Below the pieces are notes generated by a model. The model was not told where the DNA came from and searched no databases. It saw nothing but the letters and a program-made list of their open reading frames with translations. Below are positions 14,082-22,045 of a DNA stretch of 43,974 bases, one piece after another (within the stretch, counting starts at the first letter, position 1; each line of letters starts with the position of its first letter). The position numbers and the translations under genes are program-made. This DNA is from Streptomyces hilarionis. GTDB lineage: Bacteria > Actinomycetota > Actinomycetes > Streptomycetales > Streptomycetaceae. The stretch spans positions 1 through 43,974 of the forward strand of contig NZ_JAHHIT010000085.1 of assembly GCF_024539675.1 (NCBI RefSeq), given 5' to 3'.

Positions 14082-15620
14082 ATGGCAGAGCCGCGGCCCG
14101 TCCTGGAAATGGCGGGCATAGTCAAGGAGTTTCCGGGGGTACGGGCTCTGTCGGACGTCGACTTCCGGCTCTTCCCCGGCGAGATCCACGCCCTGATGGG
14201 CGAGAACGGGGCGGGCAAGTCCACCCTCATCAAGGTGCTCACCGGCGTCTACTCCCTGGACGGCGGCACGATCACCCTGGACGGCCGGTCCGTGCGGATC
14301 ACCAGCCCGCTGCAAGCTCAGCAGGCCGGCATCAGCACGGTCTACCAGGAGGTCAACCTCTGCCCGAACCTGTCGGTGGCGGAGAACATCTTCATCGGAC
14401 GCGAGCCCACGCGCATGGGCCGCATCCAGTGGAAGCGGCTGCGCCGGGAGGCCGCGGAGCTGGTGGACCGGCTCGGGCTGGACATCGACGTCAGCGCGCC
14501 CCTGTCCTCGTACCCGCTGGCGGTCCAGCAACTGGTCGCCATCGTGCGGTCGTTGAACACCGGTGACGGTGACGGTGACGGGCCGGGCACCAAGGTGCTC
14601 GTCCTCGACGAGCCGACCTCCAGCCTCGACCGCGACGAGGTCCTCCAACTCTTCGCCCTGATGCGGCGGTTGAAGGACGAGGGCGTCGCGATCCTGTTCG
14701 TCTCGCACTTCCTCGACCAGATCTACGAGGTCTGCGACCGGATGACCGTGCTGCGCAACGGCACCCTGGTCGGCGAGCACATGGTGAGCGACCTCGACCA
14801 GGTCGGCCTCGTCCAGCTCATGCTCGGCAAGGCCATGGGCCAGCTCGACGAGCTCCACGAACACCAGCTGCGCTCCGACGCGGGCGAGACCCTCGTCCAG
14901 GCGGACGGCCTCGGCCGGACCGGCGGCATCGCGCCCTTCGACCTGGAGATCAGGAAGGGCGAGGTGATCGGGCTCGCCGGTCTGCTCGGATCGGGCCGCA
15001 CCGAACTCGCCCGGCTGCTCTTCGGCGCCGACCAGCCGGACACCGGCAAGGTGACGATCGGCGGCCGCCAGGTCTCCATGAGCGCCCCCAACGACGCCAT
15101 CGGCGCGGGGGTCGCGTTCTGCTCCGAGAACCGCAAGAGCGAGGGCCTGGTACCCGACCTGACGGTGCGGGAGAACATCATCCTGGCCCTGCAGGCCTCG
15201 CGCGGCTGGACCCGGCCCATCCCGGTCGCCCAGCGCGACGAACTCGTCGCCAAGTACATCAAGGCGCTCGACATCCGCCCGGCCAACCCCGAGGCCAGGG
15301 TGGGCCAGCTCAGCGGCGGCAACCAGCAGAAGGTGCTGCTGGCCCGCTGGCTGATCACCCAGCCGAAGCTGCTGATCCTCGACGAGCCGACCCGCGGCAT
15401 CGACATCGGCGCCAAGGCGGAGATCCAGAAGCTCGTCGTCTCGCTCTCCGAGGAGGGCATGTCCGTGCTGTACATCGCGGCCGAGCTGGAGGAGGTGCTC
15501 CGGCTCAGCCACACCATCGGTGTGCTGCGTGACCGCCGGCTGGTGGCGCAGATCGCCAACGGGCCCGACATCACCACGAGCCGGATCCTGGAGACCATCG
15601 CGAGCGGAGAGCACCAGTGA
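14082..15620 (+). CDS. ytfR: YtfR-type duplicated ATP-binding protein of the sugar importer
   Basis: Cytoplasmic ATPase (512 residues) with two nucleotide-binding halves. Half one has Walker A GENGAGKST (40-48) and Walker B VLVLDEPTSSLD; its signature is degenerate (LSSYPLAVQQ). Half two has the degenerate Walker A GLLGSGRTE, signature LSGGNQQKV and LLILDEPTRGID. A three-copy GGTGAC hexanucleotide repeat (14562-14579) encodes GDGDGD just before the first Walker B, where relatives are shorter. The ATG at 14082 has GAGGAG 7 bases upstream; the ATG at 14067 overlaps that site and is less likely. The stop overlaps the next start as GTGA. Confidence 0.9.
   Translation: MAEPRPVLEMAGIVKEFPGVRALSDVDFRLFPGEIHALMGENGAGKSTLIKVLTGVYSLDGGTITLDGRSVRITSPLQAQQAGISTVYQEVNLCPNLSVAENIFIGREPTRMGRIQWKRLRREAAELVDRLGLDIDVSAPLSSYPLAVQQLVAIVRSLNTGDGDGDGPGTKVLVLDEPTSSLDRDEVLQLFALMRRLKDEGVAILFVSHFLDQIYEVCDRMTVLRNGTLVGEHMVSDLDQVGLVQLMLGKAMGQLDELHEHQLRSDAGETLVQADGLGRTGGIAPFDLEIRKGEVIGLAGLLGSGRTELARLLFGADQPDTGKVTIGGRQVSMSAPNDAIGAGVAFCSENRKSEGLVPDLTVRENIILALQASRGWTRPIPVAQRDELVAKYIKALDIRPANPEARVGQLSGGNQQKVLLARWLITQPKLLILDEPTRGIDIGAKAEIQKLVVSLSEEGMSVLYIAAELEEVLRLSHTIGVLRDRRLVAQIANGPDITTSRILETIASGEHQ
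14562..14581 (+). repeat. In-frame GGTGAC tandem repeat within ytfR
   Basis: Three exact copies of GGTGAC plus a partial fourth. They encode alternating Gly-Asp from residue 161, in the loop between the signature helix and the first Walker B strand. Confidence 0.85.
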
Positions 15621-16732
15621 CCACGTCCTCGACCACCTCGTCCCGGTGGCGGGCACTGACCCGCCACCACCTGTTCTGGCCCGTGGCGGTGCTCGTCCTC
15701 CTGCTGCTCGTCAACGTCCCCTTCACCCCCGACTTCTTCTCGGTCAGGATGGCGGACGGCCACCTGTACGGCAGCCTCGTCTCGATCGTGCTGTTCGGCT
15801 CGCCCCTGATCCTGGTGGCGGTCGGCATGACCCTGGTCATCGCCACCGGCGGCATCGACCTCTCCGTCGGCGCGGTGGTCGCCATCACCGGCGCGCTGGC
15901 CTGCTCCTACATCAGCGACCAGCACGACCAGGGCGCGCTGTCCGGGGTGCTGCTCGCGATGGGGCTCGGGCTGCTGGCCGCGGTCGTGTGCGGACTGTGG
16001 AACGGCTTCCTGGTGGCCCGGATGGGCATCCAGCCGATCATCGCGACCCTGATCATCATGGTCGCCGGGCGCGGCGTCGCCCAGCTGATCACCGACGGGC
16101 AGATCATCACGATCAACAGCGAGCCGTACAAGCTGATCGGCGGCGGCTACTGGCTGACCCTGCCGTTCTCCATCTTCGTGGTGGCCGCCGTCGTCGCCGT
16201 CACCGTGGCGCTGACCCGGCGCACGGCGCTCGGCCTGCTGGTCGAGGCGGTCGGCGGCAACGCCGAGGCCAGCCGGCTGGTCGGCATCAGGTCCCGGCGG
16301 ATCAAGATCATGGTCTACATGTTCTGCGCGCTGTGCGCGGGCATCGCCGGACTGATGATCAGCTCCAACACCTCGGCCGCCGACGGCAACAACGCCGGCC
16401 TGTGGATCGAACTCGACGCGATCCTCGCCGTGGTCATCGGCGGCACCTCGCTGCTGGGCGGCCGGTTCTCCATCGGCGGCACGGTGGTGGGCGCCCTCGT
16501 CATCCAGACCCTGACCACCACGATCTACACCATCGGCGTGCCCACCCAGACCAACCTGGTCTTCAAGGCCGCCGTCGTCATCGTCGTCTGCCTGCTCCAG
16601 TCCCCGAAGTTCCGCGCCAAGGTCTTCGGCGCGAAGTTCGCCGCCCGGTTCGCGGCCAAGGGCGGCGCCAAGCCGGCCGCGGCCGACCCCGCCGCGGCGA
16701 CCGAGGCCGCTCCCCAGATGGAGGTGTCGTGA
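15617..16732 (+). CDS. ytfT: YtfT-type sugar ABC transporter permease
   Basis: Membrane subunit (371 residues, BPD_transp_2) with the signature TGGIDLSVGAVVAITG, the loop NGFLVARMGIQPIIATLIIM, VEAVGGNAEASRLVGI facing the ATPase, and WIELDAILAVVIGGTSLLGG. The C-terminus has an extra Lys/Ala-rich cytoplasmic tail (about 35 residues) after the last helix. The GTG overlaps the ATPase stop by 4 bp and the stop overlaps the next start (TGATG), so all importer genes are coupled. It pairs with the YjfF-type permease to form a heterodimeric pore. Confidence 0.9.
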   Translation: MTTSSTTSSRWRALTRHHLFWPVAVLVLLLLVNVPFTPDFFSVRMADGHLYGSLVSIVLFGSPLILVAVGMTLVIATGGIDLSVGAVVAITGALACSYISDQHDQGALSGVLLAMGLGLLAAVVCGLWNGFLVARMGIQPIIATLIIMVAGRGVAQLITDGQIITINSEPYKLIGGGYWLTLPFSIFVVAAVVAVTVALTRRTALGLLVEAVGGNAEASRLVGIRSRRIKIMVYMFCALCAGIAGLMISSNTSAADGNNAGLWIELDAILAVVIGGTSLLGGRFSIGGTVVGALVIQTLTTTIYTIGVPTQTNLVFKAAVVIVVCLLQSPKFRAKVFGAKFAARFAAKGGAKPAAADPAAATEAAPQMEVS

Positions 16733-17760
16733 TGAGCGCGACCACCCAGAGCCCCACGGCCTCCGACAGCCGTACGCCGCCCCCCTCCCGGGCCGCCCGG
16801 GCGCTCGGCGACCGGCGGCTGCCCGTCGCGGTGACGGCCCTGCTCTTCCTGCTGATGTACGGCGGCGGCCTGGCCCGGTACCAGTACTACGGCTTCGGTG
16901 AACCGCAGGTCTTCCTGAACCTGTTCATCGACAACGGCTATCTGCTGGTCGCCGCCGTCGGCGTCACCTTCGTCATCCTGTCCGGCGGCATCGACCTCTC
17001 CGTCGGCTCGATGATCGGCTTCACGACGATGTTCACGGCCTGGCTGGTGGAGCGCCAGGGCCTGCCCCTCCTCGTCGTGGTCCCCATGGCGCTGGCCGTG
17101 GGCGCCTTCGGCGGCTTCCTCATGGGCTACGTGATCCACAACTTCGAGATCCAGCCCTTCATCGTGACCCTCGCCGGCCTCTTCCTCTTCCGCGGTCTGT
17201 GCCTGGTCATCAGCAAGGAGTCGATCTCCATCGGCGACTCCACGGTCAGCAGCCTGGCCCAGGCGCAGGCCTCGCTGGGGGTGGGGTTCCTGTCGATCGG
17301 CGCGATCGTCTCCCTCGTCGTCCTCGCGGTGGCGTTCTACGTGCTGCACTACACGCGCTTCGGCCGCCGGGTGTACGCCATCGGCGGCAACGAGCAGTCG
17401 GCCATGCTGATGGGGCTCCCGCAGGGCGGCACCAAGATCGCCGTGTACACGGTGAGCGGGTTCTGCTCGGCGCTCGCCGGACTGCTGTTCACGCTCTACA
17501 TCCAGTCCGGCGACCCGCTGCACGCCACCGGCATGGAGCTCGACGCGATCGCCGCGGTCGTCATCGGCGGCACGCTGCTGACGGGCGGCTCCGGCTATGT
17601 CCTGGGCACCCTGTTCGGCGTTCTCGTCCTCGGCCTGATCAAGAGCATCATCCAGTTCGAGGGCACGCTCAGCTCCTGGTGGACGAAGATCGCCACCGGT
17701 GTGCTCCTGTGCGCGTTCATCCTGGTCCAGCGCTTCATGACCACCCGCAAGAAGGCCTGA
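16732..17760 (+). CDS. yjfF: YjfF-type sugar ABC transporter permease
   Basis: Second permease of the heterodimer, 342 residues, last gene of the importer operon. It carries SGGIDLSVGSMIGFT, IHNFEIQPFIVTLAG, FGRRVYAIGGNEQSA and ELDAIAAVVIGGTLLTGG. The ATG at 16732 has GGAGGT 6 bases upstream (16720-16725), inside the preceding gene's end, and overlaps its stop by one base. A hairpin follows the stop at 17793-17829. The two permeases differ in their N-terminal extensions and belong to separate subfamilies. Confidence 0.9.
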   Translation: MSATTQSPTASDSRTPPPSRAARALGDRRLPVAVTALLFLLMYGGGLARYQYYGFGEPQVFLNLFIDNGYLLVAAVGVTFVILSGGIDLSVGSMIGFTTMFTAWLVERQGLPLLVVVPMALAVGAFGGFLMGYVIHNFEIQPFIVTLAGLFLFRGLCLVISKESISIGDSTVSSLAQAQASLGVGFLSIGAIVSLVVLAVAFYVLHYTRFGRRVYAIGGNEQSAMLMGLPQGGTKIAVYTVSGFCSALAGLLFTLYIQSGDPLHATGMELDAIAAVVIGGTLLTGGSGYVLGTLFGVLVLGLIKSIIQFEGTLSSWWTKIATGVLLCAFILVQRFMTTRKKA

Positions 17761-17792
17761 ACCGCACACCGCGTCAGGACCCGACCGGTCCC

Positions 17793-17829
17793 AGCCCCCG
17801 GCCCGAGCAGGCATCCTCGGACGGGGGCT
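17793..17829 (+). terminator. Terminator of the lacI-ytfQRT-yjfF operon
   Basis: Two-part stem: AGCCCCC pairs with GGGGGCT and, inside it, CCGAG pairs with CTCGG around an 8-base loop, about 30 bp after the permease stop. Confidence 0.65.
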
Positions 17830-17834
17830 GCCCG

Positions 17835-17861
17835 GCGTCCGGCGACGGCACCGCCGGACGC
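17835..17861 (-). terminator. Hairpin after the MarR gene (convergent side)
   Basis: Perfect 10-bp stem GCGTCCGGCG / CGCCGGACGC with a 7-base loop, 15 bp after the marR-type stop on the minus strand. With the neighbouring hairpin it insulates two convergent transcripts. Confidence 0.65.
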
Positions 17862-17875
17862 GTCGGAGCCCACCC

Positions 17876-18370
17876 CTACGGGCGGTCGCTCTCGGCCGTG
17901 AGCATGCGGTGCAGCAGGCCGCGCAGCACCACGCGCTCCGCCTCGGCCAGCCCCGCGAGCGGCTCACGGGCGAAGCGCAGCGACTCGCGCAGCCCCCGGG
18001 CGATCCGCCGGCCCTCCTCGGTGGGCGCCGCCAGCTTCACGCGGCGGTCGGCCGGGTCGGGGCGCCGTTCCACGAGGCCGCGCGACTCCAGCCGGTCGAC
18101 GATGCCGGTCACGTTCGACGGCTCGCACTTCAGCTTCTGCGCCAGCTTGCGCATCGGCAGCGGCTCCAGCGAGAGCAGGCTCAGCAGCCTGGCCTGCGCG
18201 CCGGTCAGCGAGTGGCCGGCGGCGGCGTCCTCGTAGTCCTCGTGGAAACGGGCCACGACCTCGCCGATCAGCTCGACGACCTCCAGGGTCAGGGCGTCGG
18301 GAAGCGTGGCGGGGCCGGCCGGACCGGTCGGCCCGTGGGTCTTCTGCTCGGACGGATGTGAGGCGGACAT
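17876..18370 (-). CDS. MarR-family transcriptional regulator
   Basis: 164-residue winged-helix regulator. The DNA-binding segment is MRKLAQKLKCEPSNVTGIVDRLESRGLVERRPDPADRR shortened here: helix-turn-helix around residues 75-100, then the wing with the typical DRR. The ATG at 18370 starts a short polar N-terminus. It is divergent from an oxidoreductase gene with two CTGAA-type palindromes between them (18399-18413 and 18425-18437), the usual arrangement for a MarR protein that represses itself and its neighbour in response to a small phenolic or electrophilic ligand. Effector unknown. Confidence 0.88.
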   Translation of the reverse strand: MSASHPSEQKTHGPTGPAGPATLPDALTLEVVELIGEVVARFHEDYEDAAAGHSLTGAQARLLSLLSLEPLPMRKLAQKLKCEPSNVTGIVDRLESRGLVERRPDPADRRVKLAAPTEEGRRIARGLRESLRFAREPLAGLAEAERVVLRGLLHRMLTAESDRP

Positions 18371-18391
18371 GGATCCAGGGTACCCGTTTAC

Positions 18392-18437
18392 TTGACATCC
18401 TGAAATATTCAGGAGCATGGTTGTTTCAGGTACTGAA
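18392..18437. promoter_or_regulatory. Divergent MarR/oxidoreductase control region with two palindromes
   Basis: Palindrome 1 is CCTGAAATATTCAGG (18399-18413). Palindrome 2 is TTCAGGTACTGAA (18425-18437). They share the CTGAA/TTCAG arms with a 3-bp centre and lie 26 bp apart centre to centre. A good -35 TTGACA (18392-18397) abuts palindrome 1 on the plus strand; the matching -10 is weak. Likely tandem MarR operators. Confidence 0.6.
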
Positions 18438-18470
18438 GCATTTTCGAGCGTGTGAAAGGCAGCCCCTCCC

Positions 18471-19490
18471 ATGACTGACTCGGCTCTCCCCACCACCAGC
18501 CGCGAATGGCGTCTGCTCAGCCGCCCCGTCGGCTGGCCGAAGCCCGAGGACTTCGAGCTCGCCGAGGCGGAGATCCGCCGCCCCGGCCAGGGTGAGGTGC
18601 TGGTGCGCAACGCGTACGTCTCCGTGGACCCGTACATGCGCGGCCGCATGAGCAGCGCCAAGTCCTACGTCGCCCCCTTCGAGCTGGGCAAGGCCATGCA
18701 GGGCGGAGCGGTCGGCGAGGTCGTCGCGTCCGAGGCCGAGGGCGTCTCGGTCGGCGACCACGTCCTGCACTTCGGCGGCTGGCGCGAGTACGCCACCGTC
18801 GACGCGAAGCAGGCCGTCAAGGTCGACCCCGACGCCGCGCCCCTGTCCACCTACCTCGGCGTCCTCGGCATGACCGGCCTCACCGCCTACGCGGGCCTGT
18901 TGCGCACGGCCGCCTTCAAGGAGGGCGACTCCGTCTTCGTGTCGGGCGCGGCCGGCGCCGTCGGCAGCCAGGTCGGCCAGATCGCCCGGCTCAAGGGCGC
19001 CTCCCGGGTCGTCGGCTCGGCCGGCTCCGACGAGAAGGTCAAGCTCCTCGTGGAGGAGTACGGCTTCGACGCGGCCTTCAACTACAAGAACGGCCCCGTG
19101 GCCGAGCAGCTGCGCGCGGCCGCCCCCGACGGGATCGACGTGTACTTCGACAACGTCGGCGGGGACCACCTCGAAGCCGCCATCGGCGCCCTCAACGAGA
19201 AGGGCCGCATCGCGATCTGCGGCATGATCTCGGTCTACAACAACACCGAGCCCGCCCCCGGCCCGAAGAACCTGGCCCGCCTCATCCAGACCCGCGGCCG
19301 CATCGAGGGCCTGCTGGTCGGCGACCACTACGACTTGCAGCCGCAGTTCGTCCAGGAGGTCGGCGCCTGGGTCCGCTCCGGTGAGCTCAAGTACCGCGAG
19401 ACGGTCGTCGAGGGCATCGAGAACAACCTCGAGGCGTTCCTCGGGGTCCTGCGCGGCGACAACACCGGAAAGATGATCGTCAAGCTCTGA
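18471..19490 (+). CDS. NADP-dependent MDR oxidoreductase (leukotriene B4 dehydrogenase/curcumin reductase type)
   Basis: Zinc-free medium-chain reductase, 339 residues, that reduces alpha,beta-unsaturated ketones or quinones with NADPH. Characteristic elements are VDPYMRGRM, the QGGAVGEVV core, GMTGLTAYAGL, Rossmann SGAAGAVGSQVGQIA, VVGSAGSDEKV and DVYFDNVGGDHLEAAIG. No zinc-binding cysteines are present. The ATG at 18471 has a weak purine-rich site (GAAAGG). The divergent MarR gene and shared palindromes suggest induction by electrophiles; the physiological substrate is unknown. Confidence 0.9.
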   Translation: MTDSALPTTSREWRLLSRPVGWPKPEDFELAEAEIRRPGQGEVLVRNAYVSVDPYMRGRMSSAKSYVAPFELGKAMQGGAVGEVVASEAEGVSVGDHVLHFGGWREYATVDAKQAVKVDPDAAPLSTYLGVLGMTGLTAYAGLLRTAAFKEGDSVFVSGAAGAVGSQVGQIARLKGASRVVGSAGSDEKVKLLVEEYGFDAAFNYKNGPVAEQLRAAAPDGIDVYFDNVGGDHLEAAIGALNEKGRIAICGMISVYNNTEPAPGPKNLARLIQTRGRIEGLLVGDHYDLQPQFVQEVGAWVRSGELKYRETVVEGIENNLEAFLGVLRGDNTGKMIVKL

Positions 19491-19530
19491 CCGCCGGACG
19501 TCCGCCCGACGGCGGCACGACCGAAGGCAC

Positions 19531-19575
19531 AGGACGCGCGGGACGCACAGGACGTGCGGGACGCGCAGGACCGCA
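19531..19575. repeat. Five-copy 9-bp tandem repeat (RGGACGYRC)
   Basis: Consecutive units AGGACGCGC, GGGACGCAC, AGGACGTGC, GGGACGCGC and a diverged AGGACCGCA in the noncoding gap between two convergent genes. Confidence 0.75.
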
Positions 19576-19576
19576 G

Positions 19577-19608
19577 GCCGCCCCCGGGATCGTCGCCCGG
19601 GGTGCGGC
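19577..19608. terminator. Bidirectional terminator between convergent genes
   Basis: GCCGC-CCCCGGG pairs with CCCGGGG-t-GCGGC around a 7-base loop (one bulged T). It lies between the oxidoreductase stop (19490) and the hydrolase stop (19621). Confidence 0.65.
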
Positions 19609-19620
19609 CCGCGCCGTCGC

Positions 19621-20796
19621 TCAGCCCGTGGCCAGCGCCGCCCGGTGCACGGCCGCGGCCAGCCGGTCGTTCTCCGGGGCCGCCCCGCCCGGGAAGGCGC
19701 ACCGCCGCCGCGTGTAGCCGTAGGCGAGCCCGCTGCGCGGGTCGGCGAAGGCCTGGCAGCCGCCCGCCCCGCTGTGCCCGAACGCCCCGACGCCCAGGAA
19801 GGGGTGCCAGGTCAGCGCGGTGGCCTGGAATCCCAGCCCGTACGCCTTGTGCGAGCGCGCCACCACGTCGTGGCCCACGGAGTGCAGCTGCCCGAACTCC
19901 GCCGCAGTGTCCTCCTTCAGCAGCGGCGCCTTCCCGTCGACCTCGCTGATCGCCGCCGCGTACAGTCCGGCCAGTCCGCGCGCCGAGGCGACCCCGCCCA
20001 CGGAGGCCGGGCCCTTGGCCCGCACCAGCGGGTCGTTCGGCAGGAGCTCCAGATCGGTCGGCTCGGCGGCGTGCCGGTTGAAGGCCACGGCGGCCAGGGT
20101 GTGCGGACCGCCGGGCACGGCGTCCAGCAGCGCCCGCTGCTCTGCCGTCGGGATCATCCGCTGCGCGCTGCGAAAGCGCGGCTCGTGCGGCGCCGGCAGC
20201 CCCAGGAAGAAGTCCAGCCCGTAGGGGAGCCGCACCCGCTCCTCGTGCACCTCCTGGAGCGTGCGGCCCGTGGCCCGCCGGACGACCTCCCCGGTGAGCG
20301 CCCCGATGACCAGCGCGTGGTAGCCGAAGGCGGTGCCCGGCCGCCAGAACGGCCGCTGGTCGGCGAGACGTTCGGCGAGCTGACGGTCGTCGGCGAGTTC
20401 CTGCGGCGAGAACCCGCCGTCCGTGCCGACGACGCCGGCCCGGTGGGACAGCAGCTCGCGCAGCGTCAGCGCGCCCTTGCCCTCGGCGGCGAACTCCGGC
20501 CAGTAGTAGGTGACCTTGCGGTCCAGCTCCAGCGTCCCGTCCTGGACGAGGAGCGCCGCCACCAGATGCGCCGCGCCCTTGGTCGAGGAGTACACGCCGT
20601 AGAGGGAGTCGGGACCGGCGCCGTCGCCCGGCGCCCACAGGTCGACGACCCGCCGGCCGTGCACGTACGCGCACAACTGACCTTCGTAGTCCGGCTGTTC
20701 CTCCGCCACGAACGCGGCGAACTCCTCCCGTACCGCCTCGTATCCGTCGGCGACCGTGCCGTGGATCTCCTGCGTCGTCCGAGCCAAACGAGTCAT
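19621..20796 (-). CDS. Serine hydrolase of the class C beta-lactamase/esterase EstB fold
   Basis: 391-residue cytoplasmic protein (no signal peptide) of the penicillin-binding-protein-like hydrolases. Catalytic Ser70 and Lys73 form the SxxK motif in YSSTKGAA. Tyr159 lies in FGYHALVIG (YxN-type motif, with Ala in the third place). The third box is FGHSGAGG. This pattern fits esterases rather than true beta-lactamases. The ATG at 20796 has GAGGAG upstream. The gene converges on the oxidoreductase gene and lies downstream of a possible small ORF (20840-20983). Physiological ester or amide substrate is unknown. Confidence 0.88.
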   Translation of the reverse strand: MTRLARTTQEIHGTVADGYEAVREEFAAFVAEEQPDYEGQLCAYVHGRRVVDLWAPGDGAGPDSLYGVYSSTKGAAHLVAALLVQDGTLELDRKVTYYWPEFAAEGKGALTLRELLSHRAGVVGTDGGFSPQELADDRQLAERLADQRPFWRPGTAFGYHALVIGALTGEVVRRATGRTLQEVHEERVRLPYGLDFFLGLPAPHEPRFRSAQRMIPTAEQRALLDAVPGGPHTLAAVAFNRHAAEPTDLELLPNDPLVRAKGPASVGGVASARGLAGLYAAAISEVDGKAPLLKEDTAAEFGQLHSVGHDVVARSHKAYGLGFQATALTWHPFLGVGAFGHSGAGGCQAFADPRSGLAYGYTRRRCAFPGGAAPENDRLAAAVHRAALATG

Positions 20797-20839
20797 CCGC
20801 TCTCCTCAACCAGCCCGCTGCTTGCCTGTGCCATGGTGA

Positions 20840-20983
20840 TCAACGCCTGTGCGATCCGAGCCGGGTCGCCGGCGGGTGGACGAAACCGCGGTCCGCGGGA
20901 CCGGCCGTGCGCGGGGGGACGGCGCCGGCGACGCGGGCGGTGATCAGAACAGGTCGGGCCGGGCAGGCGCTCGATGTGCGCAC
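20840..20983 (-). CDS. Possible small ORF (47 aa) upstream of the serine hydrolase
   Basis: GTG at 20983 is preceded by a perfect AGGAGGT (20994-20988) with 4-base spacing. It encodes a basic peptide beginning MRTSSACPARPVLIT and ends 43 bp before the hydrolase start. The single early Cys and the basic, Ser/Ala-rich start recall short actinobacterial leader peptides, but similarity is weak and codon bias is not decisive. It may be noncoding. Confidence 0.22.
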   Translation of the reverse strand: MRTSSACPARPVLITARVAGAVPPRTAGPADRGFVHPPATRLGSHRR

Positions 20984-21214
20984 GTCTACCTCCTGGACTT
21001 GCCTGGATCGTTGCTTCTGGAGATCGGTACGGCGAGGTGTGCCTGTTCGACTCAACTGCGGGAGGAGGGCGTCGGTGTCACCGATGCCCCGGATGGCCTA
21101 CGAGGACCCGGCGGCGGACCGGCGCACGGCCGGGGCTCGGACCGGCGCACGGCCCGGGCGGCCGGGCGGGGCGGGGCGCGCACCGGGTGGCGGTCCTGAA
21201 ATGTGCACGACCGA

Positions 21215-21220
21215 TAGAGT
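21215..21220 (+). promoter_or_regulatory. -10 element placing the EI24 transcript start at its ATG
   Basis: TAGAGT ends 6 bases before the ATG at 21227, and no ribosome site is present, so a leaderless mRNA is predicted. Confidence 0.45.
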
Positions 21221-21226
21221 TCGGCC

Positions 21227-22045
21227 ATGCGCGATCTCGGGGTGGGGTTCAGGTACCTCCTGAAGGGCCAGCGATGGGTGGCCCGGCACGGCGGGCAGTA
21301 CGGGTTCGGACTGGTCCCCGGACTGCTGACGCTCGTCCTCTACGCGGCGGCCCTGGTGGCGCTCGCCGTGTGGGGCGAGGACTTCGTGGGATGGTCGACG
21401 CCGTTCGCCGACCACTGGCCGAACCCCTGGCTCGGCCTGTTCCGCGGCTTCCTGACCGCCGTGCTGTTCGCCCTCGGCCTCCTGCTCGCCGTCCTCACCT
21501 TCACCGCGGTCACCCTGCTCATCGGCCAGCCCTTCTACGAGAACCTCTCCGAGAAGGTCGACCGGGACGTCTCGCCCGACGGGACGGCCCCCGAGTCGGG
21601 GCTGCCCCTGTGGCGCGAGCTGTGGGTCTCCGCCCGCGACAGCCTGCGCATCCTCCTGCGCGCGCTGGTCTGGGCGGTGCTGCTGTTCGCCCTCGGGTTC
21701 GTCCCGGTCCTCGGCCAGACGGTCGTCCCGGTGATCGGCTTCTTCGTCACCGGCTTCTTCCTCACCGAGGAGCTCGTCGCCGTCGCCCTCCAGCGCCGCG
21801 ACGTCGACCTGCGCGCCCGGCTCGCCCTGCTGCGCGGCCGCAGGATGCTGGTGTGGGGCTTCGGCACCCCTCTGGGCCTGGCCTTCCTGGTGCCCTTCGT
21901 CGCGGTGTTCCTGATGCCCGGCGCGGTGGCGGGCGCCACGCTGCTGGCCCGTGAACTGCTCGGCGAGGAGATCTCCGAAGCAGGCACGGCCGACGACGCC
22001 CCGGACACCGGCCGGGCGGCCGGCGAGGAGAACCCCGCCCGGTGA
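21227..22045 (+). CDS. EI24 domain membrane protein (CysZ-like fold)
   Basis: 272-residue integral membrane protein with the EI24/CysZ family layout: FRYLLKGQRWVARH near the N-terminus, hydrophobic segments about residues 30-50 and 70-100, the conserved GQPFYENLSEKVD, further helices about 140-190, and a hairpin near 210-240. CysZ members move sulfate across the membrane; many actinobacterial members have no tested function, and no sulfur genes are adjacent. The C-terminus is acidic. The last codons and stop fall in a 19-bp tandem duplication (22022-22059), so the exact end of the protein looks recently altered. Confidence 0.85.
   Translation: MRDLGVGFRYLLKGQRWVARHGGQYGFGLVPGLLTLVLYAAALVALAVWGEDFVGWSTPFADHWPNPWLGLFRGFLTAVLFALGLLLAVLTFTAVTLLIGQPFYENLSEKVDRDVSPDGTAPESGLPLWRELWVSARDSLRILLRALVWAVLLFALGFVPVLGQTVVPVIGFFVTGFFLTEELVAVALQRRDVDLRARLALLRGRRMLVWGFGTPLGLAFLVPFVAVFLMPGAVAGATLLARELLGEEISEAGTADDAPDTGRAAGEENPAR

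Larger units (their letters stand above)
20797..21226. other. 430-bp intergenic region between a hydrolase gene and the EI24 gene
   Basis: Divergent control region. It holds a possible small minus-strand ORF with a strong ribosome site (20840-20983) and the -10 element of the EI24 gene at 21215-21220. Longer plus-strand frames here run out of frame into the EI24 gene and look like GC-rich shadows. I see nothing else. Confidence 0.5.

Noticed and set aside
12963..15656. 897-codon minus-strand frame across ytfQ and ytfR
   Set aside because: Low-complexity antisense of two well-recognised transporter genes.
20974..21954. Plus-strand 326-codon frame covering most of the EI24 gene
   Set aside because: Arg/Pro/Ala-rich shadow in another frame; the EI24 frame has the membrane protein pattern and promoter.
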